Position numbers and translations under genes: made by a program. Positions 51,334 to 60,959 of a DNA stretch of 64,000 nt are shown here, in pieces. The stretch is taken from contig NZ_JAPSIY010000005.1 in NCBI RefSeq assembly GCF_031178445.1, positions 186,001-250,000 on the forward strand, read 5' to 3'. A model generated the notes under the pieces. It made no database searches, was not told where the DNA came from, and saw nothing but the letters and a program-made list of their open reading frames with translations. Numbering within the stretch: position 1 is the first letter of the stretch; the number at the start of each line of letters is the position of its first letter. The stretch comes from Microbacterium sp. Its GTDB lineage: Bacteria > Actinomycetota > Actinomycetes > Actinomycetales > Microbacteriaceae.

Positions 51334-52734
51334 TCAGACCTCGTCAGTGCGCCGGAGGGACTCGAGCACCTGCGGGATGAGCTGATAGACGTTCCCGCAG
51401 CCGAGGGTGATCACGAAGTCGCCTTCGCGCGCAACCTGAGCGGTGTAGTCCGCGGCCTGCTGCCAGTCGGGCACATAGTGCACCCTCGAGGCGTCGGTGA
51501 AGGCGCCGCTGACCAGCTCGCCGGTCACGCCGGGCACGGGATCCTCCCGTGCCCCGTAGACGTCGAGCATGACGGTGTGGTCGGCATAGCGCTCCAGCAC
51601 CTCGGCGAACTCGCGATACATGTGCTGAGTGCGCGAGTAGGTGTGCGGCTGCTGGATCGCGATGATGCGCCCACCGCCCGCGACGCTCCGCATGGCCTCG
51701 AGTGCCGCCTGCACTTCGGTGGGGTGGTGCGAGTAGTCGTCGTACACCTGCACTCCGCGCTCGGCGCCGTGCAGTTCCAGGCGACGCACCGTTCCGGCGA
51801 AGCCCTCCACGGCGCGAACCGATTCGGCCAGCCCGCGGCCGAGCGTGATCAGCACGGCAACGGCTCCCGCGGCGTTGACGGCGTTGTGCGCCCCGGGGAC
51901 GGCGAGCTGCATGCGCACCGACTCGCCGGCGTGGCTGAGAGTGGCAGCGACGGGACCGTCAGTGACGATGTCGTCGATGCGGAGGTCCGCCCCGGCCGCA
52001 CGGCCGAAGGTCACGACGTTCGGATGCGTGAGACCGGGGTGGACGCGCTGGGCGCCAGGATCGTCGCTGGAGATGACGACGGCCTCGCGCGCCTCGTTCC
52101 CGAACCGCACGAAGGCGTCGTAGAAGGCGTCCTCCGAGGCGAAGAAGTCCAGATGGTCGGGATCGACATTGGTGATCAGCGCGACCGAGGTCTCGTACAG
52201 CAGGAAGGTGCCGTCGGACTCGTCGGCCTCGATCACGAACAGCTCGTCGGCACCCGACGAGCTCGATACGCCGAGCTGCTCGATCACTCCCCCGTTGACG
52301 AAGTTCGGGTCCTCCCCGAGCGCCTGCAGCGCGGTGACGAGCATTCCCGTGGACGTCGTCTTGCCGTGCGCGCCGGCTATCGAGACCAGGCGTCGGCCTC
52401 CGATCAGCCAGAACAGGGCCTGCGAACGGTGGATGACGTGCAGACCCCGCTGCTTCGCGGTGACGAACTCGGGGTTCTCGGGCCAGATCGCCCCGGTGTG
52501 GATGACGGTGTCGGCATCGCCGAGGTGGGCCGCGTCGTGGCCCACGTGCACCGTCGCTCCCGCCGCCTCGAGGGCACGCAGATTGTCGCTGTCGGCACGG
52601 TCCGAACCGGACACGCGGATGCCGGCGTCCAAGAACATTCGAGCCAGTCCGCTCATGCCGGAGCCGCCGATGCCGATGAAGTGCGCGGAGGTGATCGTCT
52701 CGGGGATCGGGAGGGTGAGGTCGGGTCTGATCAT
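51334..52734 (-). CDS. murC: UDP-N-acetylmuramate-L-alanine ligase
   Basis: Adds the first amino acid to UDP-MurNAc. It has 466 residues. Seen: the Rossmann N-terminus [20 protein letters not shown], the ATP loop [19 protein letters not shown] near residue 115, the [13 protein letters not shown] region, [13 protein letters not shown], and the C-terminal [14 protein letters not shown] and QPHTYSRTQ motifs. The family substrate is L-Ala. In organisms with group B peptidoglycan, such as Microbacterium, glycine can be the first residue, and the sequence alone does not decide this. The ATG starts 41 bases after the murG stop. Confidence 0.96.
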   Translation of the reverse strand: MIRPDLTLPIPETITSAHFIGIGGSGMSGLARMFLDAGIRVSGSDRADSDNLRALEAAGATVHVGHDAAHLGDADTVIHTGAIWPENPEFVTAKQRGLHVIHRSQALFWLIGGRRLVSIAGAHGKTTSTGMLVTALQALGEDPNFVNGGVIEQLGVSSSSGADELFVIEADESDGTFLLYETSVALITNVDPDHLDFFASEDAFYDAFVRFGNEAREAVVISSDDPGAQRVHPGLTHPNVVTFGRAAGADLRIDDIVTDGPVAATLSHAGESVRMQLAVPGAHNAVNAAGAVAVLITLGRGLAESVRAVEGFAGTVRRLELHGAERGVQVYDDYSHHPTEVQAALEAMRSVAGGGRIIAIQQPHTYSRTQHMYREFAEVLERYADHTVMLDVYGAREDPVPGVTGELVSGAFTDASRVHYVPDWQQAADYTAQVAREGDFVITLGCGNVYQLIPQVLESLRRTDEV

Positions 52735-52775
52735 GTCCTGCTCAGTCTAGATGGGGCGTCCGGCGGGAAGGCGGC

Positions 52776-53855
52776 TCAGCGGGCCGTGCCGGCGAGTGCG
52801 CGGTCGACCAGGGCGACGAGGTTTTCGGTGCCGGTGCGGGTGCCGACCCGGCGCGCGGCGCCGGCCATTCGCGCGATGCGGTCCCGGTCTTCAAGCAGCG
52901 GCACCACGCTCGTACGCACGGCGTCGCCGTCGAAGGACGCATCATCCAGCAGCACGGCGGCCCCCGCTGAGACGGCGGATGCGGCGTTCAGGCGCTGCTC
53001 GCCGTTGCCGACCGCGTACGGGACGTACACGGCAGGGATCCCCAGGGCGCTGATCTCGCTCACCGTCGCCGAGCCCGCCCTGGAGACGATCAGATCGGCC
53101 AGCGCGAAGGCGAGGTCCATCCGGTCGATGTACCGCAGCATCGTGTACCCGGCGGCGCCCGGATCGGCCAGATCGCTGCGCTCCCCTGTCGCGTGCAGCA
53201 GCTGCCATCCCGCATCCAGAACATCGCGCCACGAGTCGCGCAGCGCCTCGTTCAGTCGCTGTGCCCCCAGCGACCCGCCGAACACCAGCAGCACCGGCTT
53301 GGCAGGGTCGAGGCCGAACGCCGCTGCCGCCTGCGCCCTCATGGCCGCCCTGTCGAGTTCTACGACCTCGCGGCGCAGAGGCATTCCCACCACTTCGCCT
53401 CGCTTCAGCGGCGTCCCGTCGAAGGCCACGCCGACGGCCGCGGCACGACGAGCGCCGAGGACGTTCGCGAGCCCCGGCTTCGCATTCGCCTCATGCACGA
53501 CGAAGGGGATCCGCTCGCGGCTCGCTGCGACGTAGGCCGGCGCCGCGGCGTAGCCGCCGAAGCCGACCACCACGTCCACGTCGTGGTCGCGGATGTACGC
53601 GCGCACCTGCGAGACCGCCCTGCCGAATCGAGCGGGGAATGCCATCGCCGCGCCGTTCGGCCGGCGGGGGAACGGAACCTTGTCGACCACGAGCAGGTCG
53701 TACCCGCGTTCCGGCACGAGCCGGGCCTCGAGGCCCTCCTTCGTCCCGAGGACGAGCACCGAGTCGCCCTCGCGCTCGCGGAGCAGATCCGCGACCGCGA
53801 GCAGCGGATTGACATGACCGGCGGTGCCTCCGCCGGCGAGAAGGTAGGTGGTCAC
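52776..53855 (-). CDS. murG: UDP-N-acetylglucosamine transferase MurG
   Basis: Membrane-associated glycosyltransferase that adds GlcNAc to lipid I to make lipid II. It has 359 residues. Seen: the first glycine-rich loop YLLAGGGTAGHVNPLLAVAD, a second loop LLVFGGSLGAQRLNEAL, and the donor-site IVSRAGSATVSEISALGIPAVYVPYAVGNGEQRLNA. A basic patch RRPNGAAMAFPARFGRAVSQV fits membrane binding. The GTG start overlaps the ftsW stop by 4 bases (GTGA). The murD-ftsW-murG-murC order is standard. Confidence 0.97.
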   Translation of the reverse strand: MTTYLLAGGGTAGHVNPLLAVADLLREREGDSVLVLGTKEGLEARLVPERGYDLLVVDKVPFPRRPNGAAMAFPARFGRAVSQVRAYIRDHDVDVVVGFGGYAAAPAYVAASRERIPFVVHEANAKPGLANVLGARRAAAVGVAFDGTPLKRGEVVGMPLRREVVELDRAAMRAQAAAAFGLDPAKPVLLVFGGSLGAQRLNEALRDSWRDVLDAGWQLLHATGERSDLADPGAAGYTMLRYIDRMDLAFALADLIVSRAGSATVSEISALGIPAVYVPYAVGNGEQRLNAASAVSAGAAVLLDDASFDGDAVRTSVVPLLEDRDRIARMAGAARRVGTRTGTENLVALVDRALAGTAR

Positions 53856-55078
53856 CCGGCGACCTTACCCTGCGATGCGGTCCGCACCGCCTTCGGCTGG
53901 GGTGCGGGCAGCGTGCGGGCGAAGGCGAGCAGCACGCCGCAGCCCAGCAGCACCGACAGCAGGGCCGTTCCGCCCTGCGACATGAAGGGCAGCGGCACGC
54001 CCATGACGGGGAACACGCGCAGCACGACCCCGATGTTGAACAGCGCCTGACCGACGATCCAGACCGTGATGCCGCCGGTGGCGACGCGCACGAAGGGGTC
54101 ATCGGTCTTGCGGATGATGTGGAAGGCCCCGACCGCGAAGCATCCGAACAGCACGAGCACCAGCAGGCAGCCGATCAACCCGAGTTCTTCGCCGACGATC
54201 GCGAAGATGTAGTCGTTGGCCGCCGCAGGCAGCCAGCCGTACTTCTCCTGCGAATTGCCGAGGCCGACGCCGAAGATGCCGCCGTTCGCCATGCCCCAGA
54301 TGCCATGCGTGGACTGGAAGCACTCGCGGTAGTAGTCGCAGTCGTCGGGGTTGAACGCGGCGACGATGCGTCGCATGCGGTTCTCACTGGAGAGCGCATA
54401 CGCGAGCACGCCTGCGATGCCGCCGATCAGCGGCAGGATGAACAGCCGCAGCTTCACGCCGGAGAAGAACAGGCAGCCGAGCGCGACGAGCACGAGCACC
54501 ATGGCCGTGCCGAGGTCACCGCCGGCGATCACGGTGCCGATCGCGAGAACGGCCACGGGCACGATCGGGATGAACACGTGATGCCAGATACCGAGCCGGG
54601 TCTGCTTGCGCATGAGCACGAAGGCGATCCAGATCGCGAGGGCGAGCTTGAGGAACTCAGAGGGCTGCAGCTGGAACCCGGCGATGTTCACCCAGTTCTG
54701 GTTGCCGTAGGACGAGACGCCGAGTCCCGGCACGAAGACGAGCAGCTGGAACGCCACGGCGAGGATCAACGCGGGCCAGGCGATGCGGCGCAGGAAGCGA
54801 ATGGGAAGGCGGCTCATCAGCAGCATCATCGGGATGCCGATCACAGCGAACATGCCCTGTCGCAGGGCACCCTCGAAAGGACCGGCGGGGTCTGCGCTGG
54901 TCGCCGACAGCACCATCACGATGCCGAAAAGCGTGAGCACGACCGCGGTCGAGGCGATCAGCACGAACTCGGTGGACGGCACCGCGAACAGTCGCCCCAG
55001 TGAGACGCGCGCGGCGAGGCCGCTGCCCTCGGGGCGGGAGGAGCGGTCAGCACGCGGCGGGTGAGCCGTCTGAGTCAT
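53852..55078 (-). CDS. ftsW: Septal peptidoglycan polymerase FtsW (SEDS family)
   Basis: Glycosyltransferase of the SEDS family that polymerises lipid II at the septum together with FtsI. It has 408 residues with about ten membrane helices. Seen: a 40-residue cytoplasmic N-terminus, the LSATSADPAGPFEGALRQGM loop, FVPGLGVSSYGNQNWVNIAGFQLQPSEFLKLAL with the conserved catalytic-region residues, GGDLGTAMVLVLVALGCLF, and the C-terminal AFHIIRKTDDPFVRVATGGI and PVMGVPLPFMSQGGTALL. The ATG is 15 bases after the murD stop. Its TGA overlaps murG. Confidence 0.96.
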   Translation of the reverse strand: MTQTAHPPRADRSSRPEGSGLAARVSLGRLFAVPSTEFVLIASTAVVLTLFGIVMVLSATSADPAGPFEGALRQGMFAVIGIPMMLLMSRLPIRFLRRIAWPALILAVAFQLLVFVPGLGVSSYGNQNWVNIAGFQLQPSEFLKLALAIWIAFVLMRKQTRLGIWHHVFIPIVPVAVLAIGTVIAGGDLGTAMVLVLVALGCLFFSGVKLRLFILPLIGGIAGVLAYALSSENRMRRIVAAFNPDDCDYYRECFQSTHGIWGMANGGIFGVGLGNSQEKYGWLPAAANDYIFAIVGEELGLIGCLLVLVLFGCFAVGAFHIIRKTDDPFVRVATGGITVWIVGQALFNIGVVLRVFPVMGVPLPFMSQGGTALLSVLLGCGVLLAFARTLPAPQPKAVRTASQGKVAG

Positions 55079-55093
55079 CGGCCCCTCCCCACG

Positions 55094-56599
55094 TTACGAT
55101 CCGGCCCGCTCGATCCAGTCGCGCACCGCCTGGGCGAAGCGCTCGCCCCGGTCCGCGTAGCTGGTGAACTGGTCGAAGGATGCGGCGGCGGGGGCCAGCA
55201 GCACCGTCCCCGTACCGTCGACGATCCCCGTCGCGAGTTCCACGACACGGTCCATGACCCCTCCAGTGTCGCCAGGGACGGCCTCGAAGACGGGCACCTG
55301 CGGCGCGTGTCGCCGGAATGCCGAGAGCACGGGTTCGCGTTCCACGCCGATCACGATCGCTGCGGATGCCGTGCCGCCGGCGCCGGCGACCAGCTCGCCG
55401 AGGTCGACGCCCTTGAGATCACCGCCGACTACCCAGACCGCCCCGGGATGGGCCTGCAGCGATGAGGCGGCGGCGTGCGGGTTGGTCGCCTTGGAATCGT
55501 CGACCCACAGGATGCCGGCGTGCTCGGCGACGACCTGGATGCGGTGGGCGTCGAGCCGGAAATCCTGCAGCGCATCGTGGATGGCGGCCGGCTCGACGCC
55601 GAGCGAGCGCGCGAGTGCGGATGCGGCCAGGATGTTCTGCACGATGTGGGGGGCGGCGAGCCCTGCGGACCGCAGCTCGTCGATCGTGGTCAGCTCGAGC
55701 GCGCTGTTGCGGCGCTCGGCGTGGAAGGCGCGATCGACGAGGATGCCGTCGACGATCCCGAGGTCGCTGGGCCCCGGTGTGCCGAGGTCGAAGCCGATGG
55801 CGCGTGCGCCCTCTGTGACGTCGGCCTCTTCGACCATGCGCAGTGTCGCCTCGTCGGACTTGTTGTAGACGCACGCGATCTTGGTGTTCCGGTACACCAG
55901 CGCCTTCGCGTCACGATAGGCCTGGGCGCTTCCGTGCCACACCAGGTGGTCGTCGGCGAGGTTGAGGCAGGTGGCCGCGTACGGCACGAGCTCACCGGCG
56001 GCATCCGAGCGGCCGATGTACCAGAGCTGGTGGCTCGAGAGCTCGACGACGAGCACGTCGAACCCGGCGGGGTCGCGCACCGCGTCGAGCACCGGCACGC
56101 CGATGTTGCCGCAGGGCGCTGCGCGCAGTCCACCCGCGGCGAGCAGCGTGGCGGTGAGCTGGGTCGTCGTCGTCTTGCCGTTGGTCCCGGTGATCAGCAC
56201 CCACTCGGCGGGGGTGCCGTCGGCGCGCAGCACCTTGTCGCGCACGCGCCAGGCGAGCTCCACATCGCCCCACAGCGGGATCCCGCTCTCATCCGCCCAG
56301 CGGATCACGGGATGCGAGGGCGAGAAGCCGGGGGAAGCGACGATGACCTCGGGCGCGAACTCGCTCAAGGACGACGGCACCCGGTCGAGCGGGCCGAGCT
56401 CGAGTCGCGCTCCGATGACCGGTACCAGACGAGAATGCTCTTCGCTCGCCCCCTCGGACAGCACCAGGACCTCGGCTCCGAGTTCGGTGAGCGTGTCGGC
56501 GACCGAGAAGCCGGTGACCGAGAGTCCGAGGACGGCGACGCGCAGGCCGCTCCAGTCCGAGTGCCAGCTCGTGAGGCCGTCGATACGTGCAGAAGTCAT
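55094..56599 (-). CDS. murD: UDP-N-acetylmuramoylalanine-D-glutamate ligase
   Basis: Adds D-glutamate to UDP-MurNAc-L-Ala (or -Gly). It has 501 residues. Seen: LRVAVLGLSVTGFSVADTL at the start, the ATP loop LITGTNGKTTTTQLTATLL near residue 140, ELSSHQLWYIG, NLADDHLVWHG, and VDDSKATNPHAAASSLQA with the ligand-binding Lys/Asn residues, followed by VWVVGGDLKG. It is about 40 residues longer than E. coli MurD, mainly at the N-terminus. The ATG is 4 bases before the end of the mraY downstream gap. All neighbours are coupled. Confidence 0.96.
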   Translation of the reverse strand: MTSARIDGLTSWHSDWSGLRVAVLGLSVTGFSVADTLTELGAEVLVLSEGASEEHSRLVPVIGARLELGPLDRVPSSLSEFAPEVIVASPGFSPSHPVIRWADESGIPLWGDVELAWRVRDKVLRADGTPAEWVLITGTNGKTTTTQLTATLLAAGGLRAAPCGNIGVPVLDAVRDPAGFDVLVVELSSHQLWYIGRSDAAGELVPYAATCLNLADDHLVWHGSAQAYRDAKALVYRNTKIACVYNKSDEATLRMVEEADVTEGARAIGFDLGTPGPSDLGIVDGILVDRAFHAERRNSALELTTIDELRSAGLAAPHIVQNILAASALARSLGVEPAAIHDALQDFRLDAHRIQVVAEHAGILWVDDSKATNPHAAASSLQAHPGAVWVVGGDLKGVDLGELVAGAGGTASAAIVIGVEREPVLSAFRRHAPQVPVFEAVPGDTGGVMDRVVELATGIVDGTGTVLLAPAAASFDQFTSYADRGERFAQAVRDWIERAGS

Positions 56600-56603
56600 G
56601 GCG

Positions 56604-57713
56604 TCATCCCAGGGAGGCCTGGGCGAACCAGTCCACGTAGAACAGTCCGACGGCGGATGCGGCGAGCAGACCCGCGATGATCCACAGGCGCACCACTATC
56701 GTGACCTCCTGCCACCCGCGCATCTCGAGATGATGGTGGAAGGGGCTCATCAGGAACAGGCGCTTGCCGCGGGTGATCTTGAAGTACAGCCGCTGCAGGA
56801 TCACAGAGCCGGAGGAGATCACGAAGATTCCGGCGATGACCAGCAGCAGCAGCTCGGTGCGGGTCAGGATCGCCATCGCGGTGATGACCCCACCGATGGC
56901 CATCGAGCCCACATCGCCCATGAACACCTTGGCCTTGGGCGCGTTCCACCACAGGAACCCGATCAGTCCTCCCGCGAACGCTGCGGCGACCGTGGCGAGG
57001 TTCAGTGGCTCGCGCACCTCGTAGCATCCTGCGAGACCCATGCCCTCGCCGACGCACGACTGCTTGAACTGCCAGAAGGCGATCAGCCCGTACGAGCCCA
57101 CCACGAACACTCCTGCGCCGGCCGCGAGACCGTCGAGGCCGTCCGTGAGGTTGACGCTGTTCGACGTGGCGACGCCGATGATCGAGATCCAGATCAGGTA
57201 CAGGATCCACCCGAGCACGGCGCCGAAGGCGAACAGGTTGAGCCAGGAGATGTCGCGGAAGAGGGACACGTGCCCACTCGCGGGGTACTGGCCGAGCGAG
57301 TTCGGGAAGTTCAGCGCCACGACGCCGAACGGGATGAGCACGAGCAGCTGGCCGACGATCTTGCGCCAGCCCGAGAGGCCAAGGCTGCGCTGGCTGCGTA
57401 CCTTCATGTAGTCGTCGATGAATCCGACGACGCCGAACCCGACCATCAGCCACAGCACCAGGATCGCCGACAGCGCCGGCGTGCTGCCGCCGAACAGGAC
57501 CCCCGCGAAATAGCCGACCACCGTGCCGACGATGAAGATCAGGCCGCCCATCGTGGGGGTGCCGCGCTTGGCCCCGTGACTGGGGTTCGCGATGTCTTCG
57601 GGGGTGCGGATGACCTGCCCCCAGCCGATCCTGCGGAAGACCTTCAGGAACACCGGGGTCAGGAAGAGGGAGAAGGCGAGCGAAATCGCCGTCGCCATAA
57701 GCAGAGACCTCAC
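56604..57713 (-). CDS. mraY: Phospho-N-acetylmuramoyl-pentapeptide transferase
   Basis: Integral membrane enzyme that joins UDP-MurNAc-pentapeptide to undecaprenyl phosphate (lipid I). It has 369 residues and ten predicted helices. Seen: GTPTMGGLIFIVGTVVGYF, the magnesium motif VGFIDDYMKVRSQRSLGLSG near residue 115, NSVNLTDGLDGLAAGAGVFVV, WWNAPKAKVFMGDVGSMAIG and the C-terminal FLMSPFHHHLEMRGWQEVTI with the triple-His cluster. The GTG start overlaps the murF stop by 4 bases (GTGA). Confidence 0.98.
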   Translation of the reverse strand: MRSLLMATAISLAFSLFLTPVFLKVFRRIGWGQVIRTPEDIANPSHGAKRGTPTMGGLIFIVGTVVGYFAGVLFGGSTPALSAILVLWLMVGFGVVGFIDDYMKVRSQRSLGLSGWRKIVGQLLVLIPFGVVALNFPNSLGQYPASGHVSLFRDISWLNLFAFGAVLGWILYLIWISIIGVATSNSVNLTDGLDGLAAGAGVFVVGSYGLIAFWQFKQSCVGEGMGLAGCYEVREPLNLATVAAAFAGGLIGFLWWNAPKAKVFMGDVGSMAIGGVITAMAILTRTELLLLVIAGIFVISSGSVILQRLYFKITRGKRLFLMSPFHHHLEMRGWQEVTIVVRLWIIAGLLAASAVGLFYVDWFAQASLG

Positions 57714-59122
57714 GAGAACGATTCTCCCAGACGATCGCCGAGATGCCGGAGCCCAACGGAGTTGGATGACTTCACGAGCACGCGATCACCGTCGCGCAGC
57801 TCGCCGCGCAGATACTCGAAGGCGGCGTCCTGGTCGGGCAGGTGCACGGCCTCACCGTCCCAGGAGCCCTCGCCGACGACGGCGAGATAGAGCCGGCGCG
57901 CCTCGGGCCCGACCACGACGATGCGCTGGATGTTCAACCGCACCGCCAGCAGTCCGATCCGGTCGTGCTCCTCGCCTGCGGCATCCCCGAGCTCGCTCAT
58001 CGCGCCGAGCACGGCGACGGTGCGCTCCCCCGGCCCTGTGATCTGTGCGAGCGTGCGCAACGCCGCGGCCATCGAGTCGGGGCTGGCGTTGTAGGCGTCG
58101 TTGATGATGCGCACGCGATCGCCGCCGAGGGGCTGCATCCGCCACCGCTCGGCGATCTCGACGGTCTCGAGCCGTGCGACGGCGGCTTCCGCCGGCACGC
58201 CGAGCACGCCTGCGGACGCGATGGCGGCCAGCGCGTTGCCGACGTGATGCGCCCCGAGCACCTTCAGGTGCAACGGGGTGCGCCGGCCGCCCGCGACGAC
58301 GGTGCAGGACGTTCCGGATGCCGTGACCTCGATCTGCTCTGCGCGGATGTCCGCCGCAGTCCCCTGCCCGAACGTCACGACGTCCATGCGGCGCTCGGCT
58401 GCGATCTCCCGCATCGCCCAGACCCGCGGGTCGTCGGCGTTCAGCACGGCCGTTCCGCCGAGCCGTGCTGACTGCACGAGCTCCGACTTGGCCTTCGCCG
58501 TCTGCTCGATGCCGCCGAATCCGCCGGCGTGCGCCATGCCGACCATCAGCACCACGGCGACGTCGGGCTCCACGAGACCGGCGAGGGCGGCGATGCTGCC
58601 AGGGCCTGCCGCGCCGAACTCGCAGACGAGGTACCGGGTGTCGGCCGTGACGCGCACCATCGTGAGCGGAGCGCCGACTTCGTTGTTGTACGACCTGATG
58701 GGGGCGACCGTCTCGCCCTCCTCGGAGAGGATGCGGGCGAGGAAGTTCTTCGTCGTGGTCTTGCCGTTGGAACCCGTGATGCCGACGATCCGCAGAGCGC
58801 CGGCCGCGCGAACCCGGGCCACCACGGCGCGAGCGAGGTCGGCCAGAGCCTGCACCGCAGAGGCGACCACGACCTGAGAGACCTCGGCGACGACCGGCCG
58901 CTCCACGATCGCGAGCACCGCGCCGGCGTCGACTGCTGCGGAGACGTACCGGTGACCGTCGGTGCTCTCCCCCGGCTTGGCGACGAAGATCGCGCCCGGT
59001 TCCATGACACGCGAGTCGGTGTCGACCACGCCGTCCACGACGGTCTGCGGGGTGTCGGCGCCGGCGAGGCGCAGCTCACCGCCGAGGATGTCGGCGATCT
59101 CTGCGAGGGACAGGGCGATCAT
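57710..59122 (-). CDS. murF: UDP-MurNAc-tripeptide-D-alanyl-D-alanine ligase
   Basis: Adds D-Ala-D-Ala to complete the pentapeptide precursor. It has 470 residues. Seen: MIALSLAEIADILGGELRLAG, DTDSRVMEPGAIFVAKPG, the ATP loop RIVGITGSNGKTTTKNFLARIL near residue 115, VCEFGAAGPGSIAALAGLVEPDVAV (a typical MurF segment), INDAYNASPDSMAAALRTL and VAVLGAMSELGD. It directly follows ftsI with 32 bases between. The murE gene that normally separates ftsI and murF is not here. It cannot be hidden in this gene, whose length matches MurF alone. Confidence 0.97.
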   Translation of the reverse strand: MIALSLAEIADILGGELRLAGADTPQTVVDGVVDTDSRVMEPGAIFVAKPGESTDGHRYVSAAVDAGAVLAIVERPVVAEVSQVVVASAVQALADLARAVVARVRAAGALRIVGITGSNGKTTTKNFLARILSEEGETVAPIRSYNNEVGAPLTMVRVTADTRYLVCEFGAAGPGSIAALAGLVEPDVAVVLMVGMAHAGGFGGIEQTAKAKSELVQSARLGGTAVLNADDPRVWAMREIAAERRMDVVTFGQGTAADIRAEQIEVTASGTSCTVVAGGRRTPLHLKVLGAHHVGNALAAIASAGVLGVPAEAAVARLETVEIAERWRMQPLGGDRVRIINDAYNASPDSMAAALRTLAQITGPGERTVAVLGAMSELGDAAGEEHDRIGLLAVRLNIQRIVVVGPEARRLYLAVVGEGSWDGEAVHLPDQDAAFEYLRGELRDGDRVLVKSSNSVGLRHLGDRLGESFS

Positions 59123-59154
59123 GTGGCATCTCCATGCGCGGCGGATGGCCGGCG

Positions 59155-60939
59155 CTAGTCGAATTTGGGAAGCAGCGTGTCCATGGGCTGCGAGGAGGGC
59201 GCGACGCTGTAGGTCTTCATCACCTGGGTCATCGCCTTCTGGAAGGCGCTGGCTGTCGCGGCTGAAGATCTGATTCTAGTCGGCTCGTCCAGGGTGACCA
59301 CGACGACGTACTTCGGGTCTTCGATGGGCGCGATGCCGACCATGTTCGTGAAGTACACGCCCTGCTTGTACCCGCCCTTGCCGTTCTCCTTCTGTGCGGT
59401 ACCGGTCTTCGCGCCGATGCGGTAACCGGGCACCTCGATCGACTTCGCGTTCCCGCCCTGCACGGCGACGTTCTCGAGCATGCGGCGCACATCGGCGGCG
59501 GTCTTCTCGGAGATGATCTGCTCGGTGGCCGGCTTCTCGGCGTCGACGACGGTGCCGTCGGCCGAGGTGCACGACTCGACGAGCGACAGCTCGACCTTCT
59601 TCCCGCCGTTCGCGATGGCCTGGTACGCCCCGGCGATCTGCGCCGGTGTCACAGTGAAGTGCTGACCGAACGTCGTCGTGTACAGCGACTGGCTGTCCCA
59701 CTCCGAGGCGGGATGCAGGATGCCGCGCGCTTCGCCGTTCAGCCCCACCGGGGTGCGCTGACCGACGCCGAACTTCTGCAGGTACTCGTATCGGCTCTGC
59801 GCAGTGACCAGCGAGCCGAACTTGGACATCGACACGTTGGACGAGTCGATCAGCGCACCGGTGAGCGTGTACTCGTAGATCGGGTGACGGAAGGGGTCGT
59901 TGATCACCGCGCCGTTCGGGAAGTTCTCTCTGGAGGGGGCCGTGACATGCGACAGCGGGGTCGCCTTGCCCTGATCGATGACCGACGCCGCGGTGATGGG
60001 CTTGAACGTGGAACCGGGCTCATAGGCGTCCGAGAAGATCCTGGAAGTCCAGTACTTCGGTGCCACCGCGTTGATGTCGTTCGGGTCCAGCGCGGGGTAC
60101 TCCGCTGCTGCGCGGATCTTCCCGGTCTCGACTTCGACGACCGTGATCGAGCCGCCCAGCGCGCCCTGCTTCTTCGCCTCCTCGGCGATCACCTGCTGCA
60201 GGTACCAGTTCAGGTCGCTGTCGATCGTGAGCTGCACGCTGCCGCCGTCGACGGCTGGCGTCACCCGCTCGCTGCCGGGGATCTTGTTGCCCGTCTTGCC
60301 GATGAGGAAGGTCTCCTCGCCGTTCTGCGGTGCCAGGCACTGCTTCTCGGTCTCCTCGACACCGTACTGGGCCTTGCCCTCGCCGTTGAGGAAGCCGAGC
60401 ATGTTGCCGGCGACCGCGCCGTTGGGGTACACGCGCACGGAACGCGCATACATGGCCAGATACGATCCGAGCCCCAGGTCGCGCAGTTCGAGATACTGCT
60501 CTGTGGAGAGGCCCTTCGCGAGCTCCAGGTACTGCGAGTTCGGGTCCTCGGCCAGCCTCTCGGCGACCATCCCGCGCACCTCGTCGCCGCTCCTGCCGAT
60601 GATCTCGGCGATCCGCTCGCTCGCCTCGGCCCACGGCAGCTTCGGCGGTTTCTTGCCGTTCTCGAGCTCAGTGATGACGGCCGGCGAGAGCTGCGCGTCG
60701 TAGACGAACGTGCTGGATGCGAGCACTGTGCCGTCGGTGTCGACGATCTCGCCGCGCGCACCGGCGATCGTGCGGGTCGTGCCGAGGTTTCCGACCTTCA
60801 GGGAATCTGCGACGTGCTCGTCGGCGCGCACCACCTGGATGTCGACCAGGCGGACGATGAACGCCGACAGCACCGCGAGGATGACGGCCAGTGCGACGAC
60901 CGTGCGCCGCCGCGGCCCGCGTGTTGCTCGTGTGGTCAT
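59155..60939 (-). CDS. ftsI: Septal penicillin-binding protein FtsI (class B PBP)
   Basis: Transpeptidase that crosslinks septal peptidoglycan with FtsW. It has 594 residues. Seen: a basic N-terminus, a membrane helix (VVALAVILAVLSAFIVRLVD), the non-catalytic dimer domain (RTIAGARGEIVDTDGTVLA), and the transpeptidase domain with the three motifs: Ser in YEPGSTFKPITAASV, SSNVSMSKFG, and GAKTGTAQKE. All catalytic residues are intact. The ATG is set by the TRATRGPRRRTV start. It lies 20 bases downstream of the FtsL-like gene. No PASTA domains are present. Confidence 0.96.
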   Translation of the reverse strand: MTTRATRGPRRRTVVALAVILAVLSAFIVRLVDIQVVRADEHVADSLKVGNLGTTRTIAGARGEIVDTDGTVLASSTFVYDAQLSPAVITELENGKKPPKLPWAEASERIAEIIGRSGDEVRGMVAERLAEDPNSQYLELAKGLSTEQYLELRDLGLGSYLAMYARSVRVYPNGAVAGNMLGFLNGEGKAQYGVEETEKQCLAPQNGEETFLIGKTGNKIPGSERVTPAVDGGSVQLTIDSDLNWYLQQVIAEEAKKQGALGGSITVVEVETGKIRAAAEYPALDPNDINAVAPKYWTSRIFSDAYEPGSTFKPITAASVIDQGKATPLSHVTAPSRENFPNGAVINDPFRHPIYEYTLTGALIDSSNVSMSKFGSLVTAQSRYEYLQKFGVGQRTPVGLNGEARGILHPASEWDSQSLYTTTFGQHFTVTPAQIAGAYQAIANGGKKVELSLVESCTSADGTVVDAEKPATEQIISEKTAADVRRMLENVAVQGGNAKSIEVPGYRIGAKTGTAQKENGKGGYKQGVYFTNMVGIAPIEDPKYVVVVTLDEPTRIRSSAATASAFQKAMTQVMKTYSVAPSSQPMDTLLPKFD

Positions 60940-60959
60940 CGGCGGTCTCCGTTCCGGTG

